Assembly: GCA_021208685.1 (NCBI GenBank)
Contig: JAJOJJ010000046.1
Location: 42,360-106,359, forward strand
Length of the DNA: 64,000 nucleotides
Origin: Saccharospirillaceae bacterium
GTDB taxonomy: Bacteria; Pseudomonadota; Gammaproteobacteria; Pseudomonadales; Oceanobacteraceae
Reading direction: 5' to 3'
Position 1 is the stretch's first letter; each line of letters begins with the position of its first letter. Made by a program: the position numbers and the translations under genes. Below, piece by piece: positions 9,119 through 18,439 of this stretch. Under the pieces are notes generated by a model. It saw only the letters and a program-made list of their open reading frames with translations. It was not told the origin of the DNA and ran no database searches.

Positions 9119-9813
9119 GACAGGTTGTACTGGATACAGAGACCACGGGTATCGGAGAGGGACACCGTATTGTTGAAATCGGGTGTGTTGAGATCTTCGA
9201 GCGTAAGCTGACCGGGCGGCATTATCACGTCTACATCAATCCGCAACGTGATATTGATCCGGAAGCTGCAGCCGTTCATGGCATCACTAATGAGTGGCTT
9301 GTCGAGCAGGGTGCACCGTACTTTGCTCAGATTGCCGGTGAATTCCGCGAGTTTATTGCCGGATCACAGCTGGTTATTCACAACGCAGCGTTCGACGTTG
9401 GAATGATGGATGCCGAGTTCCGTCGTCTGAACCTCTCGCTGACGCACGATTTCTGCAGCGTGCTCGATACGCTGAAAATGGCCCGCGATCTTCATCCGGG
9501 AGCACGTAACAGTCTTGACGCTTTGTGCAAACGTTACGGTATTGATAACAGCCACCGGGATTTGCACGGCGCGTTACTGGACGCTGAAATCCTGGCGGAT
9601 GTCTATCTGACCATGACTGGCGGCCAGACAGCGCTGGCGCTGGCGGTTGAAGAAGAAAAGGAAGAGGAAGAAATCGTCATTGATATCGGCGATATCGATC
9701 TGGATGCCGTCAATCAGCGCATTATCCGCGCGACGGCGGAGGAAACCGCGGCGCACGAAAAAATGCTGGATCTGATTGACAAAAAAAGCGGCGGCGCCAT
9801 CTGGCGCCGCTGA
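9115..9813 (+). CDS. dnaQ: DNA polymerase III epsilon subunit (3'-5' proofreading exonuclease)
   Basis: Proofreading subunit of the replicative polymerase. The DEDDh exonuclease motifs are all visible in the 232 residues: Exo I VLDTETTG, Exo [13 protein letters not shown], Exo [21 protein letters not shown]. After an acidic linker (EEEKEEEE near 180) comes the short C-terminal tail that binds the alpha subunit. It begins inside the rnhA stop (ATGA), the widely conserved rnhA-dnaQ pair. Its last codons form the stem of a terminator for the opposite-strand gene nhaB. Confidence 0.97.
   Translation: MRQVVLDTETTGIGEGHRIVEIGCVEIFERKLTGRHYHVYINPQRDIDPEAAAVHGITNEWLVEQGAPYFAQIAGEFREFIAGSQLVIHNAAFDVGMMDAEFRRLNLSLTHDFCSVLDTLKMARDLHPGARNSLDALCKRYGIDNSHRDLHGALLDAEILADVYLTMTGGQTALALAVEEEKEEEEIVIDIGDIDLDAVNQRIIRATAEETAAHEKMLDLIDKKSGGAIWRR
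9780..9810 (-). terminator. Terminator of nhaB embedded in the 3' end of dnaQ
   Basis: GCGGCGCC (9791-9798), loop ATCT, GGCGCCGC (9803-9810). Read on the minus strand the stem is followed by CGC and a run of seven T (9781-9787), so it fits a terminator for nhaB. A second hairpin, GGCTCTG / CAGAGCC at 9825-9842, overlaps the nhaB stop and has no T run. Confidence 0.6.
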
Positions 9814-9834
9814 TGGCTTACTTTGGCTCTGATT

Positions 9835-11346
9835 TCAGAGCCAGTGTGTTACCGCGAAATAGCCGACACCGGTCATCACAATGGTGTACGGCAAAGCCAT
9901 GACCACCATGCGGCCGTAAGAGAGGCGAATCAGAGGTGCCAGAGCGGAGGTCAGCAGAAACAGAAAGGCGGCCTGACCATTAGGGGTTGCAACACTTGGC
10001 AGGTTGGTTCCGGTATTGATGGCTGTCGCTAACAGATCAAAATGCTCCCGTGTAATGTCACCGGCCGTCAGAGCGGCTTTCACCTCAGAAATGTAGACCG
10101 TCGCCACAAAAACGTTATCGCTAATCATCGACAGCACGCCATTGGCAAGAAAGAACACACCGGGCTGTGCCGCCGTAGAAACATTATCGGTATTCAGAAT
10201 CCAGGTAATAATCGGGGTAAATAAATGCTGCGCATGAATAACGCCAACAATGGAGAAAAAGACCACCAGCAGGGCAGTGAATGGCAGCGCTTCTTCGAAG
10301 GCCTTACCCAGTTGGTGTTCCTCAATAATGCCATTGAAGGCGGTCAGTAAGACGATAACCAGCAACCCGATCAGTCCGACCTCGGCCAGATGCATGGCAA
10401 GTCCAACCACCAGAAAAACGGCCACCAAACCCTGAACCCAGAGCTGAGCCACACGCTTTTGTGTCATGTGCTGCTTCTGCTCCTGGTTAAAGTGTTCCAG
10501 AATGCTGCGCACATCGTCAGGCAGCCTGGCTCCGTAACCAAACCAGCTCATTTTTTCCAACAACAGACAAGTCAGCAGACCAGCGGCCAGCACTGGCATG
10601 GTAACGGGTGCCATCATGGTGAAAAATTCGCCAAACTCCCAACCGGCCACCTTCGCAATCAGCAGGTTTTGTGGCTCACCGACCAGGGTGCAGACCCCGC
10701 CCAGAGCAGTACCGACTGCACCGTGCATCATCAGGCTGCGCAGAAACGCGCGGAAACTCTCAAGATCAAGGCGGTGCTGTTCTTTCAGGTCATCGTCATT
10801 GCCGTGATCATGATCCGTATTGAAGTTCTTACCGCTCGCGACCTTATGGTAAACGCTGTAAAAACCGACCGACACACTGATCAGCACCGCAGTCACGGTC
10901 AAGGCATCGAGAAAAGCAGAAAGCAAGGCTGCAACGACGCAAAAAAGAAACGACAGCATCATCTTGGAGCGTACACCCAGCAGAATCTTGGTGAACACAA
11001 ACAGCAGCAGGTCCTTCATAAAGTAAATGCCGGCCACCATAAACATCAGGAGCAGAATCACCGGAAAATTGGCCAGTGTTTCTTCGTAGACAATCTCAGG
11101 GCTGGCCATTCCCAGCAAAATAGACTCAATAGCCAGCAGTCCACCCGGCTGCAGCGGATAGCACTTAAGTGCCATCGCCAGAGTGAAAATAAATTCTAAG
11201 ATCAGAATCCAGCCAGTGATGTATGAACCAAGCGTGTAGAGAAAGACAATATTCAGGGCAAGGAAAGCGATGATGGTTTTTTTGTACCAAAGCGGGGCAT
11301 TGCCAAGAAAATTACTGATAAAAGCAGCGGGCAGAGAAGACTGCAT
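9835..11346 (-). CDS. nhaB: Na+/H+ antiporter NhaB
   Basis: Inner-membrane sodium-proton antiporter of 503 residues, the normal size. About a dozen hydrophobic segments are visible. Family signatures include [12 protein letters not shown] with the conserved membrane aspartate, [20 protein letters not shown], and the C-terminal [28 protein letters not shown], read in parts. A histidine- and aspartate-rich loop ([10 protein letters not shown]) lies near residue 185. Conserved in this position before fimL in pseudomonads as I recall it. A sodium economy is in keeping with the nqrM and apbE genes further on. Confidence 0.95.
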   Translation of the reverse strand: MQSSLPAAFISNFLGNAPLWYKKTIIAFLALNIVFLYTLGSYITGWILILEFIFTLAMALKCYPLQPGGLLAIESILLGMASPEIVYEETLANFPVILLLMFMVAGIYFMKDLLLFVFTKILLGVRSKMMLSFLFCVVAALLSAFLDALTVTAVLISVSVGFYSVYHKVASGKNFNTDHDHGNDDDLKEQHRLDLESFRAFLRSLMMHGAVGTALGGVCTLVGEPQNLLIAKVAGWEFGEFFTMMAPVTMPVLAAGLLTCLLLEKMSWFGYGARLPDDVRSILEHFNQEQKQHMTQKRVAQLWVQGLVAVFLVVGLAMHLAEVGLIGLLVIVLLTAFNGIIEEHQLGKAFEEALPFTALLVVFFSIVGVIHAQHLFTPIITWILNTDNVSTAAQPGVFFLANGVLSMISDNVFVATVYISEVKAALTAGDITREHFDLLATAINTGTNLPSVATPNGQAAFLFLLTSALAPLIRLSYGRMVVMALPYTIVMTGVGYFAVTHWL

Positions 11347-11590
11347 CGTGGAGTTCCTTGTGATCAGGTCGTGGGCCAGACGCGTGGCAATTTAATGGGT
11401 TTTCAATGATTTGCAACTTATCCTTAAAACACATCGTACATATTGGGCCGTACAAGCTGAAGCTGACCCCGTTTGTCTGAATTGCTGCGTGAGTTTTTGT
11501 GATCTCAGTATAGTTGACGTGCAAGGCTTTGCTGAAAACGCTTCGCGCTTTGCACTCATAGTCGTTAGAATCACAAAATCATAACAATGA

Positions 11591-13246
11591 ATGACGCTAG
11601 TAATGGCTGATATATCGACAGGAAGTGAAATCACACAATTTGCTGCCTCACTGAATCTGGTTAAGGCTGAAATTGCCAATGCCCTGGATCAGGCGGCTGC
11701 GCAGCTTGATGTGTACTCAGAACATGGAAACGCCGATAACCTGCGAGCCTTTCTTGAGGAAGTGCAGCAGGTGCGGGGTACTTTTAAAATGCTGGATTTC
11801 CGGGCGGGTGAGCGCCTGTGTGAGGAGCTGGCTGAAACCGGAAGGGTTGTGCGAAATCAGAGTGTGACAGAATCCACTCTGTCAGCCTTCACGCAGGCCA
11901 TTGTCTTTCTGAAACGCTATGTTGATTTTGTGGTCAATGGCGATCCGGTTGCGCCGAGCCTGTTACTCCCAACGATCAATCTGGTACGTAAAGAGCGTCA
12001 GGAAAAGCCGCTGCCTGAAGCCTATTTCTTTCTCGTAAACCTGCGCCCCAAACTGACCATCCCACCGGCAGAAGCCGGTGCAACGAGTTTCCCCTACCGT
12101 CGTGCCCGTCAGCTTTATCAGCTTGGACTGATTGGTCTGATCCGTGGCAATGGCCGTCGCGGGCCTCTGCAGGTGATGTTACGTGCGGTGCGTCGTTTTG
12201 AACGCGCCAGTCGCGGTGGTGCTGCCTGGCTGTTCTGGCATGTTGTCAGCGGTGCCCTTGAGTCGCTTTCTCAGGACGCTTTTGAGATGACGCCACAGCG
12301 CCTTTCTTTGCTGGGCACCCTCGATCGTCAGGTTCGTAAAATTCAGGATACCGAAGGCCGTGCATTCAGTGAAAAGCTGCCCGACTGGTTACTGAAGGAA
12401 TTTCTGTACATCGTCGCTCTGGCGGAACCGGAAACGGAATTGCTGCATCAGCTGCAACAGGACTTCCATATTCATCGCGGCATTAAAGAATCGCAGTTAG
12501 CGGTATCCCGCGCGAAGCTCTCCGGCCCGGATCAATCGGCGCTGGAGTCGTTATCCGATGCGCTGCAGGAAGAATTGCAGTCGGTTAAAGACCTCGTCGA
12601 TTTGTTTGAGCGTACAGAAGTCAGCGAAACCAACTACGAAGAACTGGTTTCATCATTATCGCGTATTGGCGATACCCTGCAGATTACCAATCTCAGTGAA
12701 GCCGCTGAACGGACAGCCCATTTGTGCCAGCGCCTGCGCGCTGTTGGCGTCAAAGGTGTGGCTGCAGACATGGCTTTTATTGCCGATGAGATTATCCACA
12801 TCGAACAGGCCATGCGTGCCCTGACCCACAAAGGTCTTGAAAAGGATTCGCTGGTTGATCCTGTCAGCCTCAGCGAGGCAAAAATAGCCGTGCTGTCGGA
12901 ATCCATGACCGCGCTGACCATGATCAAGCGGGCAATCGGTGCTTATCTGGATTCAAGCGGTGACAAGCTGCATGTCCGTAACGTTGGTAAAAGCCTGATC
13001 GATGTGGCCGGTGCCATGATGTTTCTGGAGAAAGAATCGGTATACAACATGCTGATGGATCTTGATACCTTCGTTACGAAGCAGGTTCTTGAGGAAGATC
13101 TGCCTCCGTCAGAAGCCAAAATGGAAGCTTTTGCTGATGCAATCACGGCCATTGAATACTTCCTTGACTCGCTTAACGGGCAATCAGCCGGTGCGGAAGA
13201 GGCCCTGTCGTTAGCCAGAGATAGCATTTCGCACCTGAGGAATTAA
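11591..13246 (+). CDS. fimL: FimL-like scaffold protein (homologous to the N-terminus of chemotaxis kinase ChpA)
   Basis: A 551-residue cytoplasmic protein, all helical in appearance, resembling P. aeruginosa FimL. FimL is a scaffold that links the Pil-Chp mechanosensory system, type IV pili and adenylate cyclase CyaB. The N-terminal 110 residues form an HPt-like bundle (VRGTFKMLDFRAGERLCEELA) that lacks the phosphorylatable histidine context, as known for FimL. A second HPt-like region is at about 375-420 and a C-terminal one at 480-550. Length and position downstream of divergent nhaB support the call. Met1 at 11591 or Met5 at 11603 are both possible; neither has a strong ribosome site. Confidence 0.75.
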   Translation: MTLVMADISTGSEITQFAASLNLVKAEIANALDQAAAQLDVYSEHGNADNLRAFLEEVQQVRGTFKMLDFRAGERLCEELAETGRVVRNQSVTESTLSAFTQAIVFLKRYVDFVVNGDPVAPSLLLPTINLVRKERQEKPLPEAYFFLVNLRPKLTIPPAEAGATSFPYRRARQLYQLGLIGLIRGNGRRGPLQVMLRAVRRFERASRGGAAWLFWHVVSGALESLSQDAFEMTPQRLSLLGTLDRQVRKIQDTEGRAFSEKLPDWLLKEFLYIVALAEPETELLHQLQQDFHIHRGIKESQLAVSRAKLSGPDQSALESLSDALQEELQSVKDLVDLFERTEVSETNYEELVSSLSRIGDTLQITNLSEAAERTAHLCQRLRAVGVKGVAADMAFIADEIIHIEQAMRALTHKGLEKDSLVDPVSLSEAKIAVLSESMTALTMIKRAIGAYLDSSGDKLHVRNVGKSLIDVAGAMMFLEKESVYNMLMDLDTFVTKQVLEEDLPPSEAKMEAFADAITAIEYFLDSLNGQSAGAEEALSLARDSISHLRN

Positions 13247-13247
13247 C

Positions 13248-13889
13248 ATGCTGCAAGGAAGCCTGACGGGTATTGCACTCGTATTTCTGTTGGTTGCGCT
13301 AGTGGTCATCGTTATGCTCTGGTGGGGGCGTGGTTGGTTTGTTCAGTGGCTGAAGGGCACCGCCGGACTGGTTCTGCTGATCAGCAGCGTTATCGCAGTG
13401 TTCATGCTGGTTGATATCTGGAGCTACAAGCAGCTGCTCAAAGAAGAGCCGCTGGTGACTGTCAGCGTGTACGAGCTGGGCGATCAGGTATTTGATCTGA
13501 CGCTGGTTGATAACGATAACCGCGAGCGCCGCTTTAAAATTCTGGGTGATCAGTGGCAGCTGGATGTGCGCCTGCTGGTCTGGAAGGGGCCTGTTGCTGC
13601 ACTGGGGGCAACACCACTCTATCGTCTGGAACGGTTATCCGGACGTTATCTGTCGCTGGAGCAGGAGCGTACCGCCGAGCGCAGTGTATACAGCCTGGCG
13701 GAATCGCGCTGGTTTGATTTATGGGATTCGCTGCGCGACCATAAATTCTGGCTGGAAGCCCAGTTTGGCAGTGCGGTTTACATGCCATTGATCAATGGCG
13801 CGGTCTACTCCGTGCAGTTAACATCAAAAGGGCTGATTGCCCGGCCATTAAACGATGTGGCCGAAGAAGCTCTGAAGGATGACTGGTAA
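13248..13889 (+). CDS. Inner-membrane protein of unknown function, cotranscribed with fimL
   Basis: I do not recognise a characterised family. The 213-residue protein has two N-terminal membrane helices (about 5-26 and 36-57) followed by a soluble, probably periplasmic, beta-rich domain of 150 residues with many Trp and Leu (for example DQWQLDVRLLVWKGP and YRLERLSGRYLSLEQE). It starts one base after the fimL stop, indicating one operon. Homologues in pseudomonads are sometimes labelled multidrug transporter, which the two-helix topology does not support. The coupling with fimL suggests a link with pilus or surface sensing. Confidence 0.7.
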   Translation: MLQGSLTGIALVFLLVALVVIVMLWWGRGWFVQWLKGTAGLVLLISSVIAVFMLVDIWSYKQLLKEEPLVTVSVYELGDQVFDLTLVDNDNRERRFKILGDQWQLDVRLLVWKGPVAALGATPLYRLERLSGRYLSLEQERTAERSVYSLAESRWFDLWDSLRDHKFWLEAQFGSAVYMPLINGAVYSVQLTSKGLIARPLNDVAEEALKDDW

Positions 13890-13922
13890 TGGCGGATGCG
13901 CTATTCATCAGTGCACAGCCAT

Positions 13923-13950
13923 AAAAAAGCGACCATTAGGTCGCTTTTTT
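13923..13950. terminator. Bidirectional terminator
   Basis: AAAAAAGCGACC (13923-13934), loop ATTA, GGTCGCTTTTTT (13939-13950). Lies between convergent genes at 13248-13889 and 13965-14279. Confidence 0.9.
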
Positions 13951-13964
13951 TATGCATTCAGCAA

Positions 13965-14279
13965 TTAAGCAGGGAAGAACTCGCCCAGCTTGGTTGCCAG
14001 CATCATGTCGCCTTCAACGCGCAGTTGACCAGACATGAAAGCCTGCATACCGTCAGTCTCACCAGAAGCGATACCTGCAAAGGTCTCAGTGTTCATGATC
14101 AGAGTAACGTTAGCGTCATCGTTTGCACCTTCAACAACAGCACAAGTGCCGTCTTTAACGATCAGGTGATAGGTTTCGCCATCTTCAATGTTGAATTGGA
14201 AGATCAGATCAACACCGGCAGCAGCCGCGGCGTTGAATTTGCTGTTCATGGTTTCGATGATTTCTGCAACAGATGCCAT
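13965..14279 (-). CDS. SCP2 sterol-binding domain protein
   Basis: A free-standing SCP2 domain of 104 residues, a fold that binds sterols, fatty acyl chains or similar hydrophobic ligands in a tunnel. Visible family features are FQFNIEDGETYHLIVKDG, the central VTLIMNTETFAGIASGE and the closing GQLRVEGDMMLATKLGEFF. It has no signal peptide. The promoter region is shared with divergent sohB, 234 bp away. Ligand unknown; single-domain SCP2 proteins in gammaproteobacteria are mostly uncharacterised. Confidence 0.9.
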   Translation of the reverse strand: MASVAEIIETMNSKFNAAAAAGVDLIFQFNIEDGETYHLIVKDGTCAVVEGANDDANVTLIMNTETFAGIASGETDGMQAFMSGQLRVEGDMMLATKLGEFFPA

Positions 14280-14513
14280 AACGGTTTCCTTATTATTGCT
14301 ACAAAAGACAGGAGATCTGCTGATGGGGTGAGGCGCATATCAGCATCCTGTCGCGACTTTGTCTTACGTCAGACCGCACAACTCTATGGGCTGTCAATGC
14401 GGGTGTCAACGAAAAATCATACGATTGTTTGAAACGCTGCCGATGAGCCGACTTGTACCCGGCTGCTATTCGGTTATGCTTGCGGACTATTTTAATTCAG
14501 TAAGGAACGAAGT

Positions 14514-15575
14514 GTGGATTTCCTGGCAGAGTACGGAGCTTTTTTGCTAAAGGCTGTCACCATTGTGGCAGCGATTCTGGTGGTTGTCGGAGGGGTTGTT
14601 TCTATCAGCATGCGTAATCACCGTTCAGATGATGGCGAGCTGGTTGTCAAAAAACTGAATGATGAACTGGATAATCACAAAGAGGATCTGGAGTACGCGC
14701 TTTACTCTAAAGAAGAGCTGAAAGCGCTGGAAAAAGACAAAAAGAAAGAAGAAAAAGCAAAAGATAAGGCAGAAAAAAAGCGTCTTAAAACGGGTGTTGA
14801 AAACACTGAAAAGCGTAAACGTGTGTATGTTCTTGATTTCGATGGTGATATTCAGGCCAGTCAGGTTGAGCTGCTGCGTCAGGAGATAACCGCTGTGCTG
14901 ACGTTGGCGACCGCCGAAGACGAAGTGGTTGTGCGTCTGGAAAGTGGCGGCGGCATGGTGCATTCCTATGGACTTGGAGCTTCCCAGCTGCAGCGCATCC
15001 GCGAGCGCGGTATACCGCTGACCGTTTGTGTCGACAGAGTGGCGGCCAGTGGTGGTTACATGATGGCGTGCCTCGCCAACCGTATTGTCGCTGCCCCGTT
15101 TGCGATTATCGGTTCCATTGGCGTCGTCGCTCAGTTGCCTAACTTTCACCGCTTGCTGAAAAAGCACGATGTTGATTATGAATTATTCACCGCCGGTGAA
15201 TACAAACGAACCGTCACCATGTTTGGCCACAATTCAGAGAAGGCTAAGGACAAATTCCAGTCGGATCTGGAGGATACTCATGAGCTGTTTAAGCGCCATG
15301 TTAAACAGAGCCGCCCGGAGGTTGATATCGAAGCCGTAGCAACCGGCGACATCTGGTACGGTCAGCAGGCGTTGGATCATCATCTGATTGATGTCGTGGG
15401 TACCAGTGACGATTATCTGGTGAATGCCTGTGCTGACAGCGATGTGTACAGCGTACGCTATGAGCACAAAAAATCGCTGCAGGAAAAACTGGGGCTGGCC
15501 GTTCAGAAAGGGGCGGAAGGTGCATTTACCCGTCTGCTGACCCTTCTTACCAAGCAACAGCAGACCAAAGGCTGA
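14514..15575 (+). CDS. sohB: Inner-membrane serine protease SohB (S49 family)
   Basis: Membrane-anchored signal-peptide-peptidase-like protease of 353 residues, close to E. coli SohB. It begins at GTG 14514 with TAAGGAAC upstream; the first residues MDFLAEYG parallel E. coli MELLSEYG. One N-terminal membrane helix (12-34), a lysine- and glutamate-rich linker (65-102), then the S49 domain with the catalytic Ser179 in RVAASGGYMMAC and Lys231 in AGEYKRTVTMFG. It acts on the periplasmic side according to family knowledge. acuI-like gene follows after 23 bp. Confidence 0.94.
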   Translation: MDFLAEYGAFLLKAVTIVAAILVVVGGVVSISMRNHRSDDGELVVKKLNDELDNHKEDLEYALYSKEELKALEKDKKKEEKAKDKAEKKRLKTGVENTEKRKRVYVLDFDGDIQASQVELLRQEITAVLTLATAEDEVVVRLESGGGMVHSYGLGASQLQRIRERGIPLTVCVDRVAASGGYMMACLANRIVAAPFAIIGSIGVVAQLPNFHRLLKKHDVDYELFTAGEYKRTVTMFGHNSEKAKDKFQSDLEDTHELFKRHVKQSRPEVDIEAVATGDIWYGQQALDHHLIDVVGTSDDYLVNACADSDVYSVRYEHKKSLQEKLGLAVQKGAEGAFTRLLTLLTKQQQTKG

Positions 15576-15598
15576 GTCGATAATAACAAGGAGTCGCC

Positions 15599-16591
15599 AT
15601 GACTTTTCTCGCTTACCGGATTGAAGAAACCGAGCAAGGCATCAAAGCCGCCTGGCAGACGCAGACTGACGATGATTTGCCTGCCGGTGATGTGCTGATT
15701 GATGTCGCTTATTCCTCGGTTAATTACAAAGACGCATTGTCTGCCAGTGGTAATAAGGGGGTTACCCGTACTTACCCTCATACACCGGGGATTGATGTCG
15801 CTGGTACGGTATTGGTCAGTTATGATCCGCAATTTAAAACCGGTGATGAGGTGGTGGTCTTCGGTTACGACCTTGGCATGAACACCGCCGGCGGTTTTGG
15901 CCAGCACGTACGCGTCCCGTCCGGCTGGGTACTGCATAAACCGCAGGCATTGAGCATGGAAGAGAGCATGGCCTGGGGAACGGCCGGTTTTACGGCCGCC
16001 CTCAGCCTGCAAAAACTGGAGCGTGCCGGTATTCGCCCGGATGCGGGACCTGTCGTCGTGACCGGTGCAACCGGCGGTGTGGGCTCGGTGGCGGTCGCAT
16101 TGTTGGCGAAACAAGGCTACGACGTAGTAGCACTGTCCGGTAAACCGGAGCAGGAAGACTTTCTGAAACGTCTGGGTGCAAGCCGTGTGATTGGTCGTGA
16201 TGAGGTTCTGGCATTGAAGGGTAAAGCAATGGCCAGACCCCTATATCAGGCCGCCATTGATACCGTAGGTGGTGATCTGGTTTCTGCACTGATTCCGCAG
16301 ATACAGCCCGAAGGCGCCGTGACGACCTGCGGCATGATTGCCGGTGTGAAGATTGAAGCCAGTGTTTTCCCCTTCATCTTGCGTGGTGTGAGCCTGCTGG
16401 GTGTGGATTCGGTTGAGATTCCGCTGGCCGACAAGCAAGCGATACTGAATAAGGTCGCTGGCGTCTGGCGCCTGCCACAGCTTGAAAACATGACCACCGA
16501 GATTGGCCGTGCAGAATTACCGGCGGTACTGGCGGCAATTCTTGCCGGACAGGGCGTTGGCCGTTACCGGATAAATTTGAAACGTGACTGA
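15599..16591 (+). CDS. acuI: NADPH-dependent acrylyl-CoA reductase-like MDR oxidoreductase (AcuI/YhdH family)
   Basis: A 330-residue zinc-free medium-chain reductase. It has the GroES-like N-terminal domain (SSVNYKDALSASGN), the family-specific PGIDVAGTV and GYDLGMNTAGGFGQ, and the Rossmann motif VTGATGGVGSVAVALLAKQGYDVVALSGK. AcuI/YhdH enzymes reduce acrylyl-CoA to propionyl-CoA, relevant to toxic acrylate from marine DMSP. Length is exactly typical. Good start ATG 15599 with AAGGAG. It may be cotranscribed with sohB and ends at the terminator at 16613-16635. Substrate is by family only. Confidence 0.85.
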   Translation: MTFLAYRIEETEQGIKAAWQTQTDDDLPAGDVLIDVAYSSVNYKDALSASGNKGVTRTYPHTPGIDVAGTVLVSYDPQFKTGDEVVVFGYDLGMNTAGGFGQHVRVPSGWVLHKPQALSMEESMAWGTAGFTAALSLQKLERAGIRPDAGPVVVTGATGGVGSVAVALLAKQGYDVVALSGKPEQEDFLKRLGASRVIGRDEVLALKGKAMARPLYQAAIDTVGGDLVSALIPQIQPEGAVTTCGMIAGVKIEASVFPFILRGVSLLGVDSVEIPLADKQAILNKVAGVWRLPQLENMTTEIGRAELPAVLAAILAGQGVGRYRINLKRD

Positions 16592-16612
16592 AACACGAAT
16601 TCGCTGCCAGAG

Positions 16613-16635
16613 GCCCCGCAGTGCGGGGCTTTTTT
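16613..16635 (+). terminator. Rho-independent terminator after acuI-like gene
   Basis: GCCCCGC (16613-16619), loop AGT, GCGGGGC (16623-16629), then six T. Confidence 0.9.
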
Positions 16636-16699
16636 ATGTCTGGAACTTTGCAGGTGGACAATTTCTGTCAGTATGGCGTTTTTACTGGCCGGAGCTGTT

Positions 16700-17413
16700 A
16701 TGAGCCGTTCTCAACGTCTGCTGGATCTAATTCAGCTGCTGCGCAGCTATCGGTTTCCGGTGTCCGGAGCCGAGCTGGCGGAGCGCTTAGGTATCTCGTT
16801 ACGCACTCTTTACCGCGATATTGCAACCTTGCAACAGCAGGGCGCTGGCATTGAAGGCGAAGCCGGAGTCGGCTACAGGCTTAAACCCGGATTTATGCTG
16901 CCGCCGCTGATGTTTTCTGAAGATGAACTTGAAGCGCTGGTGCTTGGAATGCGCTGGGTGGCCGGGCGTACCGATACACAGATGGCGGTGGCGGCGAGCA
17001 GTGCGCTGAGCCGGATTGCAGCCGTATTACCGCCCGATCTGCGCGATTCACTGGATGCTAATGCGCTGCTGGTTGGTCCTGCCACTGAGCGTATGAAAGA
17101 CAGTGTCGATGTCGCCCCCCTGCGCCGGGCTATCCGCAGCGGACATAAAGTGAATATCGATTACCGTGATCAGAACGGCCAGCCATCGCAACGGCTGATC
17201 TGGCCTTTTGCACTGGGGTACTTTGATCGTGTCCGGGTGCTGGTCGCCTGGTGCGAGATGCGTCAGGATTTTCGTCATTTCCGGACCGACCGCATTCTGC
17301 GGCTGACGCCGCTGGAAGAGCGTTATCCGCGCAGGCGACAGCAGTTGCTGGCGGAATGGCGCAAGATTGTCGGCGTCAACGCGCAAACCATTCACATTGC
17401 TGACAAGAACTGA
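16700..17413 (+). CDS. YafY-family transcriptional regulator (HTH and WYL domains)
   Basis: A DeoR-like helix-turn-helix (AELAERLGISLRTLYRDIATLQ, about 20-42) is joined to a WYL-type ligand-sensing domain (VNIDYRDQNGQPSQRLIWPFALGYFDRVRVLVAW, read in parts) and a WCX C-terminus. I choose ATG 16700 (MSRSQRLLDL) since this is how YafY proteins begin and GGAGC precedes it; ATG 16673 would add nine residues. The gene is followed 72 bp later by a VOC-family gene, a frequent pair, which it may regulate. Effector unknown. Confidence 0.9.
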   Translation: MSRSQRLLDLIQLLRSYRFPVSGAELAERLGISLRTLYRDIATLQQQGAGIEGEAGVGYRLKPGFMLPPLMFSEDELEALVLGMRWVAGRTDTQMAVAASSALSRIAAVLPPDLRDSLDANALLVGPATERMKDSVDVAPLRRAIRSGHKVNIDYRDQNGQPSQRLIWPFALGYFDRVRVLVAWCEMRQDFRHFRTDRILRLTPLEERYPRRRQQLLAEWRKIVGVNAQTIHIADKN

Positions 17414-17485
17414 CAGCCGCGGACGATATTCTGTGCGGCCTGGAGCAATGCTCCGGATTACTCAACGCCCGCACAGGAACATGTC

Positions 17486-17866
17486 ATGTTAAGTCCAAAT
17501 CTTGTCATTCTTTACGTTAACGATGCCCGTCGCAGTGCCGGCTTTTATGCCAGATTGCTGGATTGGGAAGCGGTGGAGGCAACGGCGGATTTTGCTTTGT
17601 TTGCACCAACGCCGGCATTTCGTCTGGGGGTCTGGTCGCGCCATGAAGTACAGCCGAAAGTCAGTGGTACGCCTTTCTCCGGGGGCGGCGAAATAGCCAT
17701 TCCGGTGGCTGATGCTGCTCAGGTCGACAGACTGTATGCCGATTGGTCAGCACAGCAGGTTGCGGTGGCACAGCCTCCGGTAATGATGGATTTCGGCTAC
17801 ACCTTCACGGTGCTCGATCCGGATGGTCACCGACTGCGCATTTATGCACCGTCGGGCACCGACTGA
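17486..17866 (+). CDS. VOC-superfamily protein (glyoxalase / bleomycin-resistance fold)
   Basis: A 126-residue small cytoplasmic protein made of two beta-alpha-beta-beta-beta modules: NLVILYVNDARRSAGFYARLLDW at the N-terminus and FTVLDPDGHRLRIYAP at the C-terminus. Such proteins are metal-dependent dioxygenases, isomerases or antibiotic-binding proteins; the metal site here is not clear enough to say which. The neighbour is a YafY regulator, an arrangement common in proteobacteria. Confidence 0.85.
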   Translation: MLSPNLVILYVNDARRSAGFYARLLDWEAVEATADFALFAPTPAFRLGVWSRHEVQPKVSGTPFSGGGEIAIPVADAAQVDRLYADWSAQQVAVAQPPVMMDFGYTFTVLDPDGHRLRIYAPSGTD

Positions 17867-17950
17867 TTAGCGGAGGATGCGTCGTGCCTCCGGCGCAGAA
17901 TCTGACATTGTCGGTGCTGCGGGGAGGCGGAAGGGGCCGTCGCCGACTGT

Positions 17951-18439
17951 TTAGCGGCGACGGAACAGTGGACGCTGATCGTGAACGTCGTTCTGGTAAC
18001 AGACGGTAAAGGTATTGAACGCCGCCAGCGCGTCGTTCAGATCCTGATCGTCACGCAGCGCGAAACTGCTGAAACCGCAGCGGTTCATAAAGAACAACTG
18101 GTCGATCAGTACGTCTCCGACGGAACGGAGTTCGCCTTTGAAGCCATGACGTTCACGCAGCAGGCGTGCGGTGCTGTAACCGCGTCCGTCACTGAATTTC
18201 GGAAAGTGGATGGCAATCAGAACAAAGTGTCGGCATTCGTCACCCATCAGATCGGCGGTTTCGTCGCTGTTCAGCAGCAGGCCAATCTTTCCTGCCTGCG
18301 CCAGCGGCAGCAGCGCAGCAGCGTTTTCCTGCCAGCGCTTAAGGCTGATGATGCCGTAATCCGCGATGATGGCGTCGTCTTCGATCAGGTGCCATTCGTC
18401 GTTAGTGACGAGCTGGCCTTGTTTAATGAGCTGGGCCAT
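17951..18439 (-). CDS. DUF934 protein, CysI partner
   Basis: Small 162-residue protein of the DUF934 family (COG3749), almost always encoded beside a CysI-type sulfite reductase and thought to act in its assembly or as an accessory factor. Its start at ATG 18439 lies inside the cysI 3' end, with GGAGGCG just upstream; the two genes overlap by 17 bp, which indicates coupled translation. Visible blocks are LPLAQAGKIGLLLNSDE, FVLIAIHFPKFSDGRGYSTARLLRE and LRSVGDVLIDQLFFMNRCGFSSFALRDD, read in parts. A hairpin (CCGTCGCCG / CGGCGACGG, 17937-17963) overlaps its stop but has no T run. Confidence 0.9.
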   Translation of the reverse strand: MAQLIKQGQLVTNDEWHLIEDDAIIADYGIISLKRWQENAAALLPLAQAGKIGLLLNSDETADLMGDECRHFVLIAIHFPKFSDGRGYSTARLLRERHGFKGELRSVGDVLIDQLFFMNRCGFSSFALRDDQDLNDALAAFNTFTVCYQNDVHDQRPLFRRR

